Part shown: positions 21,234-28,211 of the stretch, piece after piece
Layout of the letters: each line of letters begins with the position of its first letter
How positions within the stretch are numbered: the first letter of the stretch is position 1
DNA from: Kitasatospora sp. NBC_01250
Lineage (GTDB): Bacteria > Actinomycetota > Actinomycetes > Streptomycetales > Streptomycetaceae
Direction: 5' to 3'
NCBI RefSeq assembly: GCF_036226465.1
Contig: NZ_CP108476.1
Location: 3,782,001-3,846,000 of the forward strand
Length of the DNA: 64,000 nt
The notes under the pieces: generated by a model
Told to the model about the DNA's origin: nothing
Database searches by the model: none
Seen by the model: the letters and a program-made list of their open reading frames with translations, nothing else
Made by a program: the position numbers and the translations under genes

Positions 21234-22514
21234 TCAGTCCGCCGGACCGGCGCGCAGCGCCTCGGCCTCGGCCAGCGCCGCCGGGGAGAGCGGACGGCGG
21301 TCCCTGCCGCCCTGGCAGGCCGGTACCTCGGCCCGCGGCAGGCGTGCGGGACGTTCCAGGGCGTCCCGGGCGATCGCGTGGTCGCGGTCGACCACCGTCA
21401 GACCTGCTCCCGGCGGGGCCAGGGTGTGGCGGGCGATGACCGCTCCGTTCAGCGTCGCGATCGACAGGTGCGGCTTGTCCAAGCGCTGGCGGACCTCCAC
21501 CAGGGCGCCGGCCAGGTCGACATGGACCGCGTAGAAACTGCCGCGGAAGGACACCAGCCCCTGGGGGCTGACGATGCGGCTGACGCACACGCTGGCGGGA
21601 AACGGCAGGGTCGGCAGATCCATCAGCGTTCGCGCCGGAGCGGCGGGGGCACCGGACGTCGCACGCGTACCGTTCGCGCCCCGGTGGCGACGGTCCGTCC
21701 GCGCCGCGAGCCGGTCGAGCTCCTCCTGGGCGGCCTGCAGGCCCGCGCCGTGCGCGGCGGAGCTCCACCAGGACCGGAGCACCGCATCGCGGTCCGCGTC
21801 GGCCGCCATGGCGGCCTCTGTGGCGGCCTCTGTGGCGGGGGCGAGGTCGACCACCGCGCCGTAGTACCTCGCCACCTCTGCGAAGGCGGGCGTCACCCGC
21901 CCGTTCACCGCGCAGCAGGCGGCCGTCGACCGGTCGAGCCGCCAGCGGGGCGCGGTGCCGCCCAGCCCCCGCATCACCTGGTCGACGGCCGCGACGAGTT
22001 GGGCGAGGTCCCGGCTCTCGGCCAGCACCGCGCGCCAGCGGCCCGAGCTCGCCAGCGAGCCCGTCAGCAGGTGGAGACGGCCGCCGCACCCCCACTCCGT
22101 GGGGGGATCGGCCAGCTCCAGCCAGGCGAACCGGATCTCGTCGTCCGACCGCTCCGGTGCGGGTGTCCCGGCGGGGGACATACCCGGGCCGCACCACCGG
22201 CAGGGCGGGCGCACCCGGTGCTTGCGGATGGCGCGGGTGAGGGTGGAATAGCCACCCGAATAGCCCAGCTCGACGAGCTCCGCCAGCAGCGCCGTCGCCG
22301 CAAGGTGCGGCTCATCGGCCAGGCGCTGGCGGCAGTAGGGCAGGAAGCGCTGGGTCACGTCGTGAGCGGGGCTGCGGACCCCTGCGACCCGTCTGCCGCC
22401 CAGGTACGCCCTCAGCGTTTTGCGGTCACGCCCCAGGTGCCGGGCGATCGCGGAGATCGACCACCCGACGCGGCGCAGTTCCCGCGCTTCCGCGTATTCC
22501 TTCCTGGTGAGCAT
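21234..22514 (-). CDS. IS21/Mu-type transposase-like protein, degenerate core
   Basis: A 426-residue protein organised like IS21 IstA transposases. The N-terminal helix-turn-helix has the IS21 pattern (ELRRVGWSISAIARHLGRDRKTLRAYL). A central region aligns with the integrase fold (LHLLTGSLASSGRWRAVLAESRD...GLGGTAPRWRLDR...FAEVARYYGAVVDLAP), and the C-terminal domain has the VSPQGLVSFRGSFYAV motif seen before the IstA tail. The Asp-bearing block expected first reads FAWLELADPP, and the usual Lys-Gly-Lys-x-Glu block is replaced by Ala/Glu repeats, so catalysis is doubtful. No istB ATPase is adjacent. It may be a decayed or domesticated element. Starts at ATG 22514. Confidence 0.7.
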   Translation of the reverse strand: MLTRKEYAEARELRRVGWSISAIARHLGRDRKTLRAYLGGRRVAGVRSPAHDVTQRFLPYCRQRLADEPHLAATALLAELVELGYSGGYSTLTRAIRKHRVRPPCRWCGPGMSPAGTPAPERSDDEIRFAWLELADPPTEWGCGGRLHLLTGSLASSGRWRAVLAESRDLAQLVAAVDQVMRGLGGTAPRWRLDRSTAACCAVNGRVTPAFAEVARYYGAVVDLAPATEAATEAAMAADADRDAVLRSWWSSAAHGAGLQAAQEELDRLAARTDRRHRGANGTRATSGAPAAPARTLMDLPTLPFPASVCVSRIVSPQGLVSFRGSFYAVHVDLAGALVEVRQRLDKPHLSIATLNGAVIARHTLAPPGAGLTVVDRDHAIARDALERPARLPRAEVPACQGGRDRRPLSPAALAEAEALRAGPAD

Positions 22515-22916
22515 TCCAGACCCCCTTCAAGCCGGACCCGAGAATCGTGCCGAGTGCAAGTTGATGGCGGACGCCCTGACGAGGCGAAAACGTTACACGA
22601 TGCAGCAGAAGCTGAGTAGCTGGGATTTGTTTTCCAACCGTACGGGGTGGGGAATTTGGGAGAGCACCGCTGGTTGTGAACACGCCACCCCCCTGGACCA
22701 CTTGGGGAAGTTCACCGAGCACCGGCCAGCGGTAATGAATGTATGATGGCCGCCCCGGTCGGCGCTGGGGAATTTCGACGAGCATCCTGAGCATATAATG
22801 CCGGATGCTGTCCGGCGCATCGTCGGGGTAATTTCGGGGAGCACCTCAGGAATTGGATATGAAAAGACGCCCGAATTCCGTAGGCGCGACACCGGCACTC
22901 GGTCGTTAACAGAGTC
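22515..22916. other. Repeat-bearing intergenic region between the IS21-like gene and a small unknown gene
   Basis: A 402-bp divergent spacer, visibly more AT-rich than the surroundings. Apart from the four direct repeats at 22648-22845 I see no convincing gene. Two short frames here (for example one on the minus strand at 22426-22794) have no family resemblance or good ribosome site. Confidence 0.6.
22648..22845 (+). repeat. Array of four ~21-bp imperfect direct repeats
   Basis: Copies begin at 22648, 22703, 22766 and 22824. Consensus is TGGGGAATTTCGNCGAGCACC. The fourth has one extra base after GGGG. Periods are 55, 63 and 58 bp, and spacers of about 34-42 bp are unlike each other. All copies have the same orientation, pointing away from the transposase-like gene. 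They may be protein-binding iterons. Confidence 0.8.
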
Positions 22917-23174
22917 ATGAGTTCAATGTGCTACGCGAATACCGTGCCTCCGCCGGATCGTGACCCTGTCTGCAACGTCGGAAAGTGGCTCTTCGTCCCC
23001 GATCGCCGGAACGCGGCGGGCGACGTGCGGGCCGGCTACCTGTCGTGCAACGGCGAACGCGTCGTCCTGCGGCACTGCTCCCGCCTGCTGGCCGAGTTCC
23101 TGCGAACGATCCGCCAGCTCGAGGAGAGCTTCGCCGCTCGCATCGTCGTCGAGCCGGCAGCGGTCGAAGGATGA
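22917..23174 (+). CDS. Small cysteine-containing protein of unknown function
   Basis: An 85-residue protein starting at ATG 22917. It has four Cys (residues about 5, 19, 44 and 54) in the first two thirds: MCYANTV, DPVCNVGKW, GYLSCNGER, LRHCSRL. A helical stretch follows (LLAEFLRTIRQLEESFAARIV). Cys spacing is too wide for a standard zinc knuckle or WhiB cluster. There is no membrane segment. It starts 71 bp after the repeat array and precedes the DUF2637 gene by 69 bp on the same strand, so the two probably form one transcript. No family recognised. Confidence 0.5.
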   Translation: MSSMCYANTVPPPDRDPVCNVGKWLFVPDRRNAAGDVRAGYLSCNGERVVLRHCSRLLAEFLRTIRQLEESFAARIVVEPAAVEG

Positions 23175-23243
23175 TCCCCGCGACGCGCCCGGCGACGACG
23201 CCGGCAGGTCGGACAACAGCATTAATAAACCGCGGAGTTGACC

Positions 23244-23993
23244 ATGTATGACCCAGCAGGCGAGTTCTCCCTCCGATATGCGGGCGCTCCCTACGGCGTG
23301 CTGGACGACCTCGCCGTGACGGCGCTCTACGAAGCCGGAGGCCGCTACGACGGGGACACCGCACCCCGCGGCCCACGGCTCGGCTACCCGACCACTGGAG
23401 GGCAGGGGACCTGGGCGCCCGAGGAGATCCCGCTGCCCCGTCCGCGCGCCCCTCTCGACGACGCCGGTCTGCACGCCACGGGTGCGGACTCCGCCGAATT
23501 GGGCGCCCCGACCGCCTCCCACCGCCGGCGCAGGGCCCAACGCCCGGTCGTGTCATGGCCACTGGCCATCGGGGAGGCGTTCGGGGTGCTGACCGCCGTG
23601 CTGGTCGCAGCCGTGTGCGTGCTGGGCGGGATGCTCTCCTACGACCCGCTGCGGGACCTGGCGCAGTCCCGGGTGCCGCACGGGCTGTCGCACCTGTGGC
23701 CGGTCATCGTCTACGGCCCGTGGCTCGTGGGCTGCCTCTCGGTGCTGCGCGCCGCCCTCGAAGGGCGGCGGCCGGCCCACTCGTGGGCCGTGGTGGTCAT
23801 CTCCTCCAGCGTCGCGACCGGGCTCTGCATCTCCGATGCGTGCCGGACATTCTTCGGCGTCCTCGACATCGTCGTCGCAGGCCTGCCACCCATCACCGCA
23901 GCCGTCTCCCTGCACCAGCTCGTGCGTCAACTCACCACCGCTCATACCGCCCGCCGCACCCCGCGCCACACAGTCCGCAGGGCATCTCGGTGA
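23244..23993 (+). CDS. DUF2637-type membrane protein
   Basis: A 249-residue protein. The first ~105 residues are soluble, Pro/Arg-rich and probably disordered. Four hydrophobic helices follow, in the order and with the wording of DUF2637/SpdB-like actinobacterial proteins: an opening helix (LAIGEAFGVLTAVLVAAVCVL), LWPVIVYGPWLVGCLSVLRAAL, HSWAVVVISSSVATGLCISDACRT, then LPPITAAVSLHQLVRQL. The family occurs on integrative and conjugative elements and in chromosomal regulatory clusters; its role is unknown. ATG 23244 follows GGAG at 7 nt. The gene belongs to the accessory stretch. Confidence 0.75.
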   Translation: MYDPAGEFSLRYAGAPYGVLDDLAVTALYEAGGRYDGDTAPRGPRLGYPTTGGQGTWAPEEIPLPRPRAPLDDAGLHATGADSAELGAPTASHRRRRAQRPVVSWPLAIGEAFGVLTAVLVAAVCVLGGMLSYDPLRDLAQSRVPHGLSHLWPVIVYGPWLVGCLSVLRAALEGRRPAHSWAVVVISSSVATGLCISDACRTFFGVLDIVVAGLPPITAAVSLHQLVRQLTTAHTARRTPRHTVRRASR

Positions 23994-24294
23994 GCAGAAC
24001 TGAATATGCCAGAAGCGAGAGGAGATTCATTTGCCGGTACAGCCGCGAGCCATCCCGATTCCCCGAGCGCTCGGGCCGACGCGGGATGCCCACGTCAACC
24101 GACGGAAAGCCCGTTCGCTCGAACAGGTGGCACGCGATCCCCGATTGGACAACCCATCGGCCCGATCGCCACCGCCCCACTCACCAGGTCCAGGACGCAG
24201 CCTCCCGGATCCTGCGACCACGCGGCCCCGCTCGGGCCGCGTGGTCGACGGCAGCCGGAGCACCGACTCGGGCAGGCGTCGACGTCCAGTGACG
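23994..24294. other. Intergenic region with a terminator and a doubtful frame
   Basis: About 300 bp after the DUF2637 gene. A GAGAGGAG sequence lies near 24016 ahead of a TTG-initiated frame that runs to 24588. The encoded protein is Pro/Arg-rich, resembles no family, and crosses the DUF397 gene on the other strand, so I do not call it. The region also holds the hairpin at 24215-24247. Confidence 0.5.
24215..24247. terminator. Terminator hairpin between DUF2637 and DUF397 genes
   Basis: Perfect 13-bp stem (24215-24227 with 24235-24247), 7-nt loop, placed between converging genes. Confidence 0.7.
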
Positions 24295-24507
24295 CTACTG
24301 CAGGCGGCCGGCCTTGAGCTCCCCGACGAACGCGGCGAACGAGTCGGCGGGGAACACGAGCGCCGGCCCGGCCGGGTCCTTGGAGTCCCGCACGGGGGTG
24401 ACACCGGTGAAGCCAGCCGCGACCTCCACGCAGTTGCTTCCGCCACCACCGCTGTAACTAGCCTTGCGCCAGGTCGCGTTGCTCAGGTCAGGGGTGGCGG
24501 TTCCCAC
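24295..24507 (-). CDS. DUF397 protein
   Basis: A 70-residue protein of the Streptomyces DUF397 family, recognised by the W-x-KASYSGGGGSNCVEVA opening, the central PVRDSKDPAGPALVF and the end FAAFVGELKAG. Members are encoded next to Xre regulators with a DUF5753 domain, and the Scr1/Scr2 pair is the studied example: the small protein modulates the regulator in an antitoxin-like arrangement. Here its 5' end overlaps the 3' end of the regulator gene by 25 bp, so translation is likely coupled. Confidence 0.92.
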   Translation of the reverse strand: MGTATPDLSNATWRKASYSGGGGSNCVEVAAGFTGVTPVRDSKDPAGPALVFPADSFAAFVGELKAGRLQ

Positions 24508-25328
24508 GTGTACCGTTCCTCCATCACGTTCCGGATGAAGGCAGCCGACATCTCCGGGCCGAGCGCGGCTGCCTGCACCCGATCGTAGATGACCGTCAAT
24601 CGGGTGACGTCCGCCGGTTGCTCGGAGAACTGTCCAGTATCAAGCCCCTCGGTGTAGGCCGACCGCGAGCCGTCGGGCATCGTGAGCAGGCACAGCGATC
24701 CACCCAGAGCAGTCAGCGGAAGCGCATGAAGCGGGACCACCTGCACGTCAACATTCCGCCGCTGGCCCACCTCCAGCAAGTGGGCCAGCTGTCCGCGCAT
24801 CACCTGATGCCCGCCGACAGGAAGATAGAGGGCCGACTCGTGAAGCGTCATTCGGTACCACGGCGGGTTCTCGGCATGCAGGATCCGCTGGCGCGCGAGC
24901 CGATCGTTGAACTTCTCCTCCGTCGTGCCGTCACCCAGCACACCATCAGCGTCAGCGAAGATCGCCCGCATGTAGGCCTTGGTCTGCAATAGGCCTGGGA
25001 TGATCAGGGAGTACTCCTGGATCATGCTGGCCTCAGCCTGCCGATGCAGGAACGTCTTCGCGAAGTGGTCGTACTTCGGGTCACTCAGGTGTCCCCACAG
25101 ATCGATCAGCTCGCCGTTCGCCCGGAGCGCCGCGTCCAGCAGCTTGATCATCTCCCGCCCTGGCGGGTCGGTCGCCAGCTCGATCTGCGCGATCCGGTTG
25201 TGCGAGACGAACACCATCTGCCCGAGCTGCTTCTGCGTCAGCCCCAGCGCCTCCCGCCGTCGGCGGATCTGTGCGCCGAGGTAGGCCGCCAGGGAGCTTG
25301 TCGGATCGAGTTCCTTTGGCGCCGGCAC
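24483..25328 (-). CDS. Xre-family regulator with DUF5753 domain
   Basis: A 281-residue protein. Residues of about 15-70 form the Xre helix-turn-helix (LGAQIRRRREALGLTQKQLGQMVFVSHNRIAQIE). The rest is a DUF5753 ligand-binding-like domain (ASMIQEYSLIIPGLLQTKAYMRAIF, LARQRIL, MTLHESALYLPVGG, VVPLHALP, VIYDRVQAAALGPEMSAAFI). GTG 25328 follows GAGGAGGGG. With the overlapping DUF397 gene it forms a standard streptomycete regulatory pair; strains carry many copies, so a specific target cannot be named. Confidence 0.92.
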   Translation of the reverse strand: MPAPKELDPTSSLAAYLGAQIRRRREALGLTQKQLGQMVFVSHNRIAQIELATDPPGREMIKLLDAALRANGELIDLWGHLSDPKYDHFAKTFLHRQAEASMIQEYSLIIPGLLQTKAYMRAIFADADGVLGDGTTEEKFNDRLARQRILHAENPPWYRMTLHESALYLPVGGHQVMRGQLAHLLEVGQRRNVDVQVVPLHALPLTALGGSLCLLTMPDGSRSAYTEGLDTGQFSEQPADVTRLTVIYDRVQAAALGPEMSAAFIRNVMEERYTWEPPPLT

Positions 25329-25479
25329 GGCCCCTCCTCGTCTGTACGAGCCGAATGAAACCCCCTCGGGATGCTAACTGCGCACTGTCACGCCGTATTC
25401 GCAGATCGTGAGAATTCACCTCCAACTCGCGCAGGAAGTCGATGACGAACCCCCGAGACGCGAAAACAGAGAACGGCGA

Positions 25480-25525
25480 ACGGCGAACGGATGACAGATT
25501 TCAAAATCTGTCATCCGTTCGCCGT
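25480..25525. repeat. 22-bp perfect inverted repeat with 2-nt loop
   Basis: Arms 25480-25501 and 25504-25525, separated by CA; the centre is AT-rich. It lies 28 bp past the stop of the oxidoreductase gene. On the minus strand it is followed by TTCGCCGTTCTCTGTTTTC, so a terminator is likely. The left side also has GAACGGC tandem copies. Confidence 0.85.
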
Positions 25526-25552
25526 CATCGCCCCACTGTCAGCGCGACACCG

Positions 25553-26539
25553 TCAGTGCGACACCGTCACCACAACCTTCCCCACCTGCCCGTTCGCCTC
25601 CAGGTGCCGGTGCGCCTCGACGATCTCGCTCAGGTCGAAGACGCGGTCCACCACCGGCGCCAGCGTCCCCGCCCGCAGCCCGGCGTCGACGAAGTGCCAC
25701 GCCCGCCGCCGCGCGGCCGGATCGCCGGTGATGTCCAGGTTGCTGTAACCGAGCACCCGCAGCCCCCAGTTGAGCGGCAGCGGGGTCGGGCGCGAGTCCA
25801 GCCAGCCGTAGACGATCAGCAGCCCGCCCGGCGCCACCGCCTGCGCTATCGTGGCCAACCCGGGCCCGGCCACCGGGTCGAAGACCAGCTCGGCGCCCCG
25901 ACCGCCGGTGATCTCGCCGACCCGGCCCAGCAGGTCCTCCTCGTCCGTCACGATCACGTGCGCGGCACCGAGCTTCAGCAGCTGCTCGCGCTTCGCCGCC
26001 GTCCGGGTCGCCGCCACCGGGATCGCCCCCAGGTGCCGGGCGATCTGGATCGCGGCCACCCCCACGCTGCTGGAGGCCGCGGTGATCAGCACCGTGTCCC
26101 CGGGCCGCATCCCGCCCTTGTCCACCAGCGCGCCGTACGCGGTGGTGTAGGAGAGCCAGACGGCCGCGCCGGTCACCGCGTCGACCTCGCCCGGGCGGTG
26201 GATCAGGTTGGTCTCCGGCACCAGCACCCGGTCCCCGTAGACGCCGTGGGTGCTCAAGTTCCCCAGCGCCGCGGTGCTCACCAGGTCGCCGACGGCGAAT
26301 CCGGTGACCGCCGCGCCGACCGCCTCCACCACACCGGTGGCCTCGTAACCGAGCCGGGAGCCCGGCAGCTCGGGCTGGTAGAAGTAGGTACCGCCGCGGA
26401 ACATCGCCTCCGCCCGGTTCAGCCCGAGCGCCTCGACCCGTACCAGCACCTCGTCCGGCCCCGGCTCGCCGAGCTCCACCTCCACGATCTTCAGGACCTC
26501 GGGTCCACCGATCTCGTCGAACACCACTGCCTTGGCCAT
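25553..26539 (-). CDS. Zinc-independent quinone oxidoreductase-like alcohol dehydrogenase (MDR family)
   Basis: Medium-chain reductase of 328 residues. The N-terminal GroES-like domain starts MAKAVVFDEIGGPEVLKI and contains LGLNRAEAMFRGG and GYEATGVVEAVG. The nucleotide-binding fold has VLITAASSSVGVAAIQIARHLGA, matching quinone oxidoreductases (ASSSVG in place of AAGGVG). Zinc ligands of true alcohol dehydrogenases are absent. NADPH-dependent reduction of quinones or enones is expected. ATG 26539 follows GGGGGA; an in-frame ATG lies at 26554. It is divergent from an AraC regulator that probably controls it. Confidence 0.9.
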   Translation of the reverse strand: MAKAVVFDEIGGPEVLKIVEVELGEPGPDEVLVRVEALGLNRAEAMFRGGTYFYQPELPGSRLGYEATGVVEAVGAAVTGFAVGDLVSTAALGNLSTHGVYGDRVLVPETNLIHRPGEVDAVTGAAVWLSYTTAYGALVDKGGMRPGDTVLITAASSSVGVAAIQIARHLGAIPVAATRTAAKREQLLKLGAAHVIVTDEEDLLGRVGEITGGRGAELVFDPVAGPGLATIAQAVAPGGLLIVYGWLDSRPTPLPLNWGLRVLGYSNLDITGDPAARRRAWHFVDAGLRAGTLAPVVDRVFDLSEIVEAHRHLEANGQVGKVVVTVSH

Positions 26540-26575
26540 GGCGGAATCCCCCATCACAACAATCAGATGATCACG

Positions 26576-26591
26576 CGTCAGTTCGCTGACG
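26576..26591. promoter_or_regulatory. Inverted repeat upstream of the quinone oxidoreductase gene
   Basis: CGTCAG-TTCG-CTGACG, 6-bp arms, 37 bp upstream of the ATG at 26539; a possible operator. Confidence 0.4.
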
Positions 26592-26614
26592 TACCTCCAC
26601 CGTAGGTGTGCCGG

Positions 26615-26643
26615 ACGAGACGTCCCATGCCGGAAAGTCTCGT
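26615..26643. promoter_or_regulatory. Possible AraC-family operator
   Basis: ACGAGAC (26615-26621) and its inverse GTCTCGT (26637-26643), 15 bp apart, with a further CGTCTCG at 26657-26663; all between the divergent oxidoreductase and AraC genes. Confidence 0.45.
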
Positions 26644-26686
26644 TCTCCTGTCCGATCGTCTCGCCCCATGGAGCGCTGGTGAGCGC

Positions 26687-26692
26687 TACGCT
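26687..26692 (+). promoter_or_regulatory. -10 box of the AraC-family gene (leaderless)
   Basis: TACGCT, 6 nt before the ATG at 26699. Confidence 0.6.
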
Positions 26693-26698
26693 CCCGCC

Positions 26699-27703
26699 AT
26701 GGACGTGCTCAGCGACGCGATCACCGTGATGCGCACCGGCCGCCCGCACTCGGGGCTCACCGACAAGCTCGCCCCCTGGGGCATGCGCTTCCCGCCCGCC
26801 CCGGGCGCCGGCTTCCACATCGTGCTGCGCGGCTCCTGCTGGCTGCTCCCACCCGGGGACGCGCCGCCGGTCCGGCTCGGCGTCGGCGACGTGGTGCTGC
26901 TGCCGAGCGGCCGCGGGTTCGCTTTGGCGGACTCGCTGGAGACCGGCCTGATCGACGTGGTCATCACCGACGGCGGCCTGCTGCCGGCCCAGCGCGACGC
27001 CACCCTCCTCACCGGATCGCCCGGCGGCGAGGTCACCACGATGCTCTGCGGCGCCTACCAGCTCAACCAGGCCCGCCCGCACCCGCTGCTGGCCGCGCTG
27101 CCCGAGGTGGTCCACCTGCCGGCGCGGGTCGGCCACCACCCGGCCCTGCGCTCCCTGATCGACCTGCTCGGTGCCGAGCTGACCGAGCGCCGGCTCGGCT
27201 CGGACGCGGCGACGCCCGCGCTGCTCGACACGCTGCTGCTCTACATCCTGCGCGCCTTCTTCGAGGAGACCGCCTGTGCGGCCACCGGCGGCTGGGCCGC
27301 CGCGCTCGGCGACCCGGTGGTCACCACCGCGCTGAGCGAGATCCACGCCGACCCGGCCCACCCGTGGACCGTCGAGGAACTCGGCGCCCGGGCCGGCCTG
27401 TCCCGCGCCGCCTTCGCCCGCCGCTTCACCACTCTGGTCGGCCAGCCCCCGCTCGGCTACCTCACCTGGTGGCGGATGACCACCGCGGGCCGCCTGCTGC
27501 GCGAATCCGACGCCCCGCTCCACCGCATCGCCCAACAGGTCGGCTACCTCAGCGAGTTCGCCTTCGCCAAAGCCTTCAAGCGCGAGTACGGCCTCTCCCC
27601 CGGCCGCTACCGCGACCAACGGCGCGCCGGCCGGTCCGACGGGCAGCAGGACGGACAGCACGACGGGCAGTGCAGCGGTCCGGCACTGGCGGCCGACGGT
27701 TAG
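26699..27703 (+). CDS. AraC-family transcriptional regulator with cupin domain
   Basis: A 334-residue regulator. The N-terminal half is a cupin-type sensor (FHIVLRGSCWLLPPGD, LGVGDVVLLPSGRGFAL). The C-terminal ~100 residues hold both AraC helix-turn-helix units (WTVEELGARAGLSRAAFARRFTTLVGQPPLGYLTWWRM and APLHRIAQQVGYLSEFAFAKAFKREYG). The last ~30 residues are Gln/Asp-rich. ATG 26699 is set by the -10 box; the frame is open 31 codons further up. It is divergent from the quinone oxidoreductase gene, an arrangement common for regulator/target pairs, with an inverted-repeat operator candidate between them. Confidence 0.9.
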   Translation: MDVLSDAITVMRTGRPHSGLTDKLAPWGMRFPPAPGAGFHIVLRGSCWLLPPGDAPPVRLGVGDVVLLPSGRGFALADSLETGLIDVVITDGGLLPAQRDATLLTGSPGGEVTTMLCGAYQLNQARPHPLLAALPEVVHLPARVGHHPALRSLIDLLGAELTERRLGSDAATPALLDTLLLYILRAFFEETACAATGGWAAALGDPVVTTALSEIHADPAHPWTVEELGARAGLSRAAFARRFTTLVGQPPLGYLTWWRMTTAGRLLRESDAPLHRIAQQVGYLSEFAFAKAFKREYGLSPGRYRDQRRAGRSDGQQDGQHDGQCSGPALAADG

Positions 27704-27849
27704 GACCTGCCCGGCGGCTCCCTGCCACCCGGTCGTGTCCGATTGGCCGTCCGCTGCGCGGGAAGACGCAGTACGCCGGGGCCCCTCCCCGCCTGAACCC
27801 GCCAGCAGGGCCGCCCGTAGGAACACACGGAAACACAGAGGTGGAGAAC

Positions 27850-28056
27850 ATGCTCGGTCTGGTACTGCTCGGCATCCTGGTGCTCACCATCGGCGGCTGC
27901 GCCTGCGTGGTGTGGGCGGAGCGCGGCGGGCCCCGCTGGGTCCGCGGCGTGGCGACCGTGACGCTTGCCACGGGCGAGCTGGTGCGCATCACCCACAGGC
28001 ACCGGCGCCGGAGCCTGAACCGGAACAGCGGCGACAGCGGCGGCGACTCGGGCTGA
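27850..28056 (+). CDS. Small single-span membrane protein
   Basis: A 68-residue protein from ATG 27850, preceded by GTGGAGAAC. The first ~25 residues form one hydrophobic helix (LGLVLLGILVLTIGGCACVVWA). A short soluble part, ending basic (THRHRRRSLNR) then Gly/Ser/Asp-rich, follows. There is a good ribosome site and a strong terminator right after, so I consider it real. Function unknown. Confidence 0.6.
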   Translation: MLGLVLLGILVLTIGGCACVVWAERGGPRWVRGVATVTLATGELVRITHRHRRRSLNRNSGDSGGDSG

Positions 28057-28072
28057 CACTCCGACGGCACGC

Positions 28073-28113
28073 AGCTGGGCCCGGTGGCCTCTCCCAAGAC
28101 ACCGGGCCCAGCT
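28073..28113 (+). terminator. Terminator after the small membrane protein gene
   Basis: Perfect 14-bp stem (28073-28086 with 28100-28113), 13-nt loop, followed by TCTTT. It also lies downstream of the converging sigQ gene. Confidence 0.8.
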
Positions 28114-28211
28114 TCTTTGCGAGTTCGCGGCTTCCCAGCCGGCGGGCTCCCCCGAGCCGCCTGCCTCCGCGCCCTCACCCGTCCCCCGACGGGAGTTCCT
28201 GTGGTGAAGCG

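Noticed and set aside
22648-22845. Direct-repeat array as a CRISPR locus
   Set aside because: Repeats are short (~21 bp) and imperfect, periods vary (55, 63, 58 bp), there are only four, and no cas gene is in the window.
24031-24588. Plus-strand frame with TTG start and GAGGAG upstream
   Set aside because: Product is Pro/Arg-rich without family, and the frame runs through the DUF397 gene and into the Xre gene on the other strand.
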